A stretch of 64,000 nt of DNA from assembly GCA_963769715.1 (NCBI GenBank), contig CAVYNE010000013.1, positions 1-64,000 on the forward strand, read 5' to 3'. Origin of the DNA: Palsa-504 sp963769715 (GTDB lineage: Bacteria > Actinomycetota > Actinomycetes > Streptosporangiales > Streptosporangiaceae). Every line of letters starts with the position of its first letter. The stretch's first letter is position 1. The notes beneath the pieces are model-generated. The model was not told where the DNA came from and ran no database searches. It worked only from the letters and a program-made list of their open reading frames with translations. This document shows, one piece after another, positions 60,701-64,000 of the stretch. The translations under genes and the position numbers were made by a program.

Positions 60701-61365
60701 CTTTCAGGTACGACGGGGAGATCTGCGAATACGGGTACCCGCGCAACGACCTGCTCAGCCGCGCCGACACCGCGGAAGTGGCCGCGCGGGTGCGGGCCCG
60801 GCTCGGGCTGCCGGACGGCAAGCGAGTCGTGCTCTACGCGCCCACCTGGCGGGACAACCAGGTGTACGCCAACGGTCGCCGGTACCGGTTCGACATGCGC
60901 CTGGACCTGGAGCGGGCCTGGCGGGAACTCGGCCAGGACCACGTGTTCCTCATCCGCGGGCACCACCACATGGCGGACGACGTGCCCGCCGGGATGCGGG
61001 ACGGCTTCGCGATCAACGTCACCGCCTACCCCGACATCGCCGAGCTCTACCTGGTCTCCGACGTCCTGGTCACCGACTACTCCTCGGCCATGTTCGACTA
61101 CGCGGTCACCGGCAGGCCGATCCTGTTCTTCACCTATGACCTGGCCGAATACCGCGATAACCTGCGCGGCTTCTATTTCGACTTCGAAGCGGAAGCCCCC
61201 GGCCCGCTGCTGGACACCTCGGCCGTGCTGATCGAGGCGGTCAAGGACATCGATTCCGTCGCCGTCTCCTACCGCGATGCCTACCAGCGGTTCGCGGCCA
61301 AGTTCTCCTCCCTGGACGACGGCAAGGCGGCCGCCCGCATCTGCGACCGTCTCTTCTCCGACTGA
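57742..61365 (+). CDS. Glycosyltransferase family 2 / CDP-glycerol glycerophosphotransferase fusion
   Basis: This protein of 1207 residues has an N-terminal GT2 glycosyltransferase (about 5-240: ISVVVAFFNNEDDLGDCLDS, VIMVDDGSTDHS, GGARNRGVERAGGEFLAFVD and DGDD), a middle part of about 500 residues with beta-type domains, and a C-terminal glycerophosphotransferase (about 840-1200: SVFFVSWKGKQCGDNPLGIA, LQTWHGTPLKRIGFD, VVLYAPTWRDNQV, FLIRGHHHMADDV, LVTDYSSAMFDYAVTGRPIL). It probably builds a teichoic-acid-like or glycerol-phosphate-modified polymer at the inner membrane. A charged repeat (DKKGQSDKRGPRDKRGQ) near residue 385 comes from a short DNA repeat. A GGAGAACGAG site precedes the TTG/ATG-region start; the coordinates begin at the TTG before STPRIS. 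Confidence 0.87.
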   Translation: MSTPRISVVVAFFNNEDDLGDCLDSIAAQSFADLEVIMVDDGSTDHSAQIARAKAAVDPRFVLLQPGHGGPGGARNRGVERAGGEFLAFVDGDDVLPANAYELLLHALEQSGSDFVSGAVFRVGPKGINPSALHSLALKGRQTGTHITKTPRLLYDVSVWNKLLRRSFWDAHELSFPEGVVWEDIRLMTKAHVLARAVDVIPDTVYYWRERAQGRLSITQSRTSIANLRDRMTALADIDEFIAAHSTGSLLRAHQRKALKNDLWLYVQDLHKVTEAYRAEFADLVNGYLDHVGRRVLRSLPAPHKLAYYLVRIRAMPQLAELAAWLMEQPVRQVPMIRRWGRLRADLPFRENSPVPVPARVFRPHWRDLDPYMQVDDIGWARDKKGQSDKRGPRDKRGQSGKRDRLVVTGRANVPSVDIPRRRNTSKIVILRPPGPGIRRLPVVRPARSFLHPEATALSEQDRYNYDWSGFRFTVSPRWFRGTGPWQCYMLVRGHGVWRPARVHTPVPGPAERPQPRQVAPGLRFGARWAGLGLNVARWRLGAVITAVDWHDADAGTAEIEVEMPAGSASADPAELVLVRNRGAAARSVPAFAVATPAGAPLKFRALVPLADLARAADVVDRAGRVAGDDVMAWDVFIKLAGRPRVRVAWPEGMPESRHLFGGREAVVGQSRYGDFVLSERSPRPVIDEHEWQPDGRLVLRGSFLGAGLPGGDRYETVLRRIGSADSHVIGFAVDGERFSIEADLDQMPFFGSAIPLRDGEWNLYVRPAGGASEMLAELKYDHDRLGDVAAQRVPAGPKWYRLMITGHDDPLITAEPRLRRIEQGNFAQRALRRGYYPLMLRTPVRDSVFFVSWKGKQCGDNPLGIAEELRRRGDDREHLWAVTDWSVPVPEGGTGVLRGTEEYYEALARSKYLISNDDMQAPFRKRDGQVYLQTWHGTPLKRIGFDISNPQFISGTAYFDHLAADIAQWDLLLSPNPFSTPIMRRAFRYDGEICEYGYPRNDLLSRADTAEVAARVRARLGLPDGKRVVLYAPTWRDNQVYANGRRYRFDMRLDLERAWRELGQDHVFLIRGHHHMADDVPAGMRDGFAINVTAYPDIAELYLVSDVLVTDYSSAMFDYAVTGRPILFFTYDLAEYRDNLRGFYFDFEAEAPGPLLDTSAVLIEAVKDIDSVAVSYRDAYQRFAAKFSSLDDGKAAARICDRLFSD

Positions 61366-61566
61366 CCCGCCGTGCGTGGACGGGCGGGCCATCATCGTGT
61401 GCGGCTGCTGCCCCTATCAGGGCAGTTTCTGCCCACGATAACGGGAGGACCCCGGGTGGCCAGGAGGTAAAGGCAGCGCTTCGTCCAGTTTAACGGGCGG
61501 GCCTTGGATAACCTGGGTTCCAGTGTGCCGTCCGGCCTGGAGCCGGCGCCTTGGGAAGGGACAGCT

Positions 61567-63396
61567 GTGTCGGACACCGACATCGGGCCTGAGGACCCGG
61601 CCGGGGCGACCGCGCCGACCGCGCCGACCGCGGCGGTCGCGGCGGTCGCGGCGGTCGCGGCGGTCGCGGCGGTCGCGGCGCCAGAGCCGCGCGGATCGGC
61701 CTCCTCGGCGACGGCCCGGTCGGCGGTACTGCACGGCCGAGCCAAGCGCCAGAAGCCCTCGGCGGGCGCGCGGCGATGGAGCGACTGGCTGGTTATCGTT
61801 GTTCCCGCGGCTACGGCGTTCGTGGTCGGCGGGTACGAGCTCGGCGGACCTTCGCTCTGGCGGGACGAGGCGTACACCAAGGACGCGATCACGCGCCCGG
61901 TCAGCCAGATCTTCGCCCTGCTCGGGCACCAGGACGCCGTGCACGGCGCCTACTACATCCTCATGCACGTCATCGCGGCCGCGGCCGGCACCTCGGCGGT
62001 CGCCTTGCGCTTCCCCTCGCTGTGCGCCATGGTCATCGCCACCGCTTTCACCGCGGCGATCGGCCGCCGCGCGGCCGCCCTGGCGCTTGCCCCGGGCGCC
62101 GGGCGCGAGAGTCGTCTGGACATCCCGGCGCTGACCGGCCTGCTGTCGGGGATGGTGTTCGCGACCGCGCCTTACATGACCTACTACGCCCAGATGGCCA
62201 GGTCCTACGCGATCGTTACGATGTTCGCCACGATCGCCACCTACCTGCTGATCCGGGCTTACCACGAGGGCCGGTGGCGGTGGTGGTCGGCGTACGCGGC
62301 TGCCGTCGCGCTGACCGGCCTGTTCAACCTGTTCGGGCTGCTGATCCTGGCCGCGCATGGCCTGACGCTGCTGCTGACCGACGCCCGCGGCCAGGCCGCG
62401 CAAGGCGGCCGGAGCGCGCAAGGCGGCCGGAGCGCGCGGGGACGCTGGATCGGCCGGATCCCGGTGCGCTGGCTGGCCGCCTCGGCGGCCGCGGTGATCG
62501 TGCTCGGCCCGCTACTCGACGTCGCGCACCGCGAGCAGAAGCAGATCGCCTGGGTGTCCCGGCCAGACTTCGCGACGATCGAGAAGCTCGTATCTGACTT
62601 CGCAGGCTCGAGGGCCCTGGTGCTCCCGTTTGCCCTGCTGGCGCTGGCCGGTATCGCGGCCGCCTGCCTCGCGGACAACTGGCGTCCGCTCAACCCCGCG
62701 GCGATAGCGCTGCCGTGGCTGGTCGTGCCGCCCATCCTGCTGATCGGCGCGTCCTTCATCAAGCCGGTCTACGTGGAGCGGTACGTCGAGTTCTGCCTGC
62801 CCGCGCTGGCCATCCTGGTCGGCGCGGGCCTCGTCGGGCTCATCAGGCTCGCAGCGGCCCGGCCCCGACTTACCCGACGTACCCGACAGACCCGACGGTC
62901 CGGTCGGCTGAGCCTGACCTGGCTGCCGCCTGCCCTAGCCGCGCTGGTCGTAGCGGGGCTGGCGATCATGCTCATCGGGCCGCAGGGCGCGATAAGACAG
63001 ACCGCGGCCCGGCCGGATAACCTGCGGCTGGCCTCGGCCATCGTGGCAGCCAACGAGCAGCCCGGCGACGTGGTGTTCTACATCCCGGTCAACATGCACG
63101 TCCTCGGCACCGGGTACCCGGCGCCGTTCCTGCGGCTCCGCGACATCGCGCTGGCCGAGTCCCCGATCGCCTCGGCCACCCTAACCGGCACCGAGATCAC
63201 CAGTCCGGCGTTGCTGAAGAGCCGGTTTACCGACGTCAGGCGCGTGTGGGTGGTCACCGGCAACAGCAACTACCAGTTCCCCGCGCCGTCCTCGCCGGTG
63301 GACAAGGAGAAGATGGCGCTGATAGCCGACGCCGGCCTCCGCATCCTGCACCGCTGGCAAGCCGGCGAAGTCATGCTCACCCTCTACGGCTCCTAG
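61567..63396 (+). CDS. GT39/ArnT-like membrane glycosyltransferase
   Basis: This polytopic protein of about 609 residues has roughly 11 membrane helices. It begins with a low-complexity Ala-Val repeat, then WLVIVVPAATAFVVGGYELG, LWRDEAYTKDAITRP with the conserved Asp-Glu of GT-C enzymes, YYILMHVIAAAAG, PYMTYYAQMARSYAI and later FIKPVYVERYVEFCLPALAI. Such enzymes move mannose or similar sugars from polyprenyl phosphate to proteins or lipids outside the membrane. GTG 61567 has GGAAGGGA upstream; TTG 61504 is in frame but has a poorer site. It follows the teichoic-type fusion gene and may modify the same polymer. Confidence 0.85.
   Translation: MSDTDIGPEDPAGATAPTAPTAAVAAVAAVAAVAAVAAPEPRGSASSATARSAVLHGRAKRQKPSAGARRWSDWLVIVVPAATAFVVGGYELGGPSLWRDEAYTKDAITRPVSQIFALLGHQDAVHGAYYILMHVIAAAAGTSAVALRFPSLCAMVIATAFTAAIGRRAAALALAPGAGRESRLDIPALTGLLSGMVFATAPYMTYYAQMARSYAIVTMFATIATYLLIRAYHEGRWRWWSAYAAAVALTGLFNLFGLLILAAHGLTLLLTDARGQAAQGGRSAQGGRSARGRWIGRIPVRWLAASAAAVIVLGPLLDVAHREQKQIAWVSRPDFATIEKLVSDFAGSRALVLPFALLALAGIAAACLADNWRPLNPAAIALPWLVVPPILLIGASFIKPVYVERYVEFCLPALAILVGAGLVGLIRLAAARPRLTRRTRQTRRSGRLSLTWLPPALAALVVAGLAIMLIGPQGAIRQTAARPDNLRLASAIVAANEQPGDVVFYIPVNMHVLGTGYPAPFLRLRDIALAESPIASATLTGTEITSPALLKSRFTDVRRVWVVTGNSNYQFPAPSSPVDKEKMALIADAGLRILHRWQAGEVMLTLYGS
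61633..61680. repeat. 9-bp tandem repeat encoding an Ala-Ala-Val tract
   Basis: About five copies of GCGGTCGCG run head to tail inside the 5' part of the GT39-like gene, giving AAVAAVAAVAAVAAV before the first membrane helix. The tract is upstream of conserved sequence, so copy-number change would not disturb the enzyme. Confidence 0.88.
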
Positions 63397-63399
63397 TGC

Positions 63400-63459
63400 G
63401 ATTCAATGAACGTGGCGTTCTACTTGAAAGAGTCAGTAGAACGCCACGTTCATTGAATC
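63400..63459. repeat. Perfect 25-bp stem-loop between GT39-like gene and sigR-like gene
   Basis: Two 25-base arms (63400-63424 and 63435-63459) are exact complements around a ten-base loop (TGAAAGAGTC). The arms include TTCAATGAACGTGGCGTTCT, less GC-rich than the surroundings. It begins four bases after the GT39-like stop, has no T-run, and is longer than a normal terminator. It may be a bidirectional terminator or a small palindromic mobile element. Confidence 0.9.
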
Positions 63460-63540
63460 CGTCCCAGGTCGAGCGCGGGTGGTATGGGTGGAATGTCCGG
63501 TTTGTGACCTGATGGCAGCCGCGGAATCGAGGCTAGCCCC

Positions 63541-63603
63541 CGGGTAAGCGGCCTTGAGCCCCGGGTAAGCGGCCTTGGGCCCCGGGTAAGCGGCCTTGGG
63601 CTC
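63541..63603. repeat. Three tandem copies of a 21-bp unit
   Basis: Units starting with CGGGTAAGCGGCCTTG begin at 63541, 63562 and 63583 and differ at only one or two positions. They adjoin the stop codon of the sigma-factor gene, in the place where rsrA would be expected to begin. No spacers, so no CRISPR character. Confidence 0.88.
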
Positions 63604-64000
63604 AGGCGCCGGACGACTCCGCCCGCGGGGCGCCGAATCCGCTGGCTATCAACTGCTCGCGGATCTTCCTGCGGCCGCGGTGCAGCCGAGACATCACGGT
63701 GCCGACGGGCGTCCCCATGATCTCGGCGATCTCGCGGTACGGATAGCCCTCGATGTCCGCCAGGTACACCGCCGTGCGGAACTCACCAGGCAGTTCGCGT
63801 AGCGCGCGCAGCAGGTCGGAGTCGGTGGTCCGGTCTAGGGCCTCGGTCTCGGCCGAGGGCACCGGCGGCGTGAGCCGGTCGGCCGACATCTGCCATTCCT
63901 GCAGGTCACCGCCGAGCGCTTGCTGTGGTTCGCGGCGCCGCTTACGGTACACGTTGATAAAGGTGGTGGTCAGGATCCGGTTCAGCCACGCCCGCAGGTT
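63602..64000 (-). CDS. sigR: ECF RNA polymerase sigma factor, SigR/SigH type (5' end outside window)
   Basis: The visible 132 residues cover the end of region 2 and all of region 4: NLRAWLNRILTTTFINVYRK, RREPQQALGGDLQEWQ, DSDLLRALRELPGEFRTAVY, LADIEGYPYREIAEIMGTP and VGTVMSRLHRGRRKIREQL. This is the SigR/SigH thiol-oxidative-stress group of Streptomyces and mycobacteria. In those genomes the zinc anti-sigma gene rsrA/rshA follows directly; here the gene is followed by a tandem repeat and a hairpin on that strand, and no such frame is seen. Regulation must therefore differ or the partner lies elsewhere. Confidence 0.87.
   Translation of the reverse strand, partial: NLRAWLNRILTTTFINVYRKRRREPQQALGGDLQEWQMSADRLTPPVPSAETEALDRTTDSDLLRALRELPGEFRTAVYLADIEGYPYREIAEIMGTPVGTVMSRLHRGRRKIREQLIASGFGAPRAESSGA

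Noticed and set aside
63541..63603. Tandem units as a CRISPR array
   Set aside because: Units are directly adjacent without spacers, only three copies, and no cas genes are in the window.

Overview
The window is high-GC actinomycete chromosome. GTG and TTG starts are common, ATGA/GTGA stop-start overlaps are frequent, and the gene neighbourhoods resemble Streptomyces-type genomes (thrC, CysO-like carrier, cold-shock gene, groEL; further on serC, citA, pdxH and a DtxR regulator). HspR (HAIR) and HrcA (CIRCE) operators, a SigR-type sigma factor and LutABC fit the same assignment. Genus cannot be fixed from the sequence; a Streptosporangiales-like lineage is a guess.

Bases 1-4.6 kb are a decay zone: a family 2 glycoside hydrolase, a flavin oxidoreductase and an IS256-type transposase are broken by several frameshifts each, and the following TetR gene carries a one-base slip. 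The sequence then becomes clean: an MmpL exporter; a GbsR/MarR-like regulator with ATPase and permease of a DrrAB-type exporter behind a perfect operator palindrome; rhodanese; RecQ helicase; a FadR-type regulator coupled to folB; and an aldo/keto reductase cut off by a TnpB (IS605-type) remnant beside an SDR gene, perhaps the rest of a sugar-oxidation locus. From 16 to 18.7 kb there are hairpins, gene scraps, a PASTA lipoprotein and a half metallo-beta-lactamase gene.

From 18.7 to 25 kb come a phosphopantetheinyl transferase, lutABC (lactate oxidation) and lon under a HAIR element. From 25 to 31 kb there is a membrane-anchored subtilase-like protein that has lost its catalytic residues, a SAM-hydrolase family gene, and otsB and otsA in convergent orientation. 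A SAM-I type riboswitch then leads thrC plus a CysO-like sulfur carrier with extra residues after its diglycine, followed by a cold-shock gene and groEL behind two CIRCE operators. From 35 to 44 kb lie conserved housekeeping and regulatory genes, including two membrane peptides of 27 and 57 codons (the second at 46.5 kb).

From 44 to 64 kb: a PAS-GAF-SpoIIE phosphatase, a thiolase, a receiver-less winged-helix gene, a secreted protein, argS overlapped by an extended plsX, a KamA-family radical SAM enzyme, an SDR, an asparagine synthetase, a 1207-residue glycosyltransferase/glycerophosphotransferase fusion, a GT39-like membrane protein and the 3' part of a SigR-like gene with no rsrA after it.

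The most promising leads are the SAM-riboswitch/thrC/sulfur-carrier operon, the catalytically dead subtilase, and a roughly 70-base G-rich element present twice, 27 kb apart.
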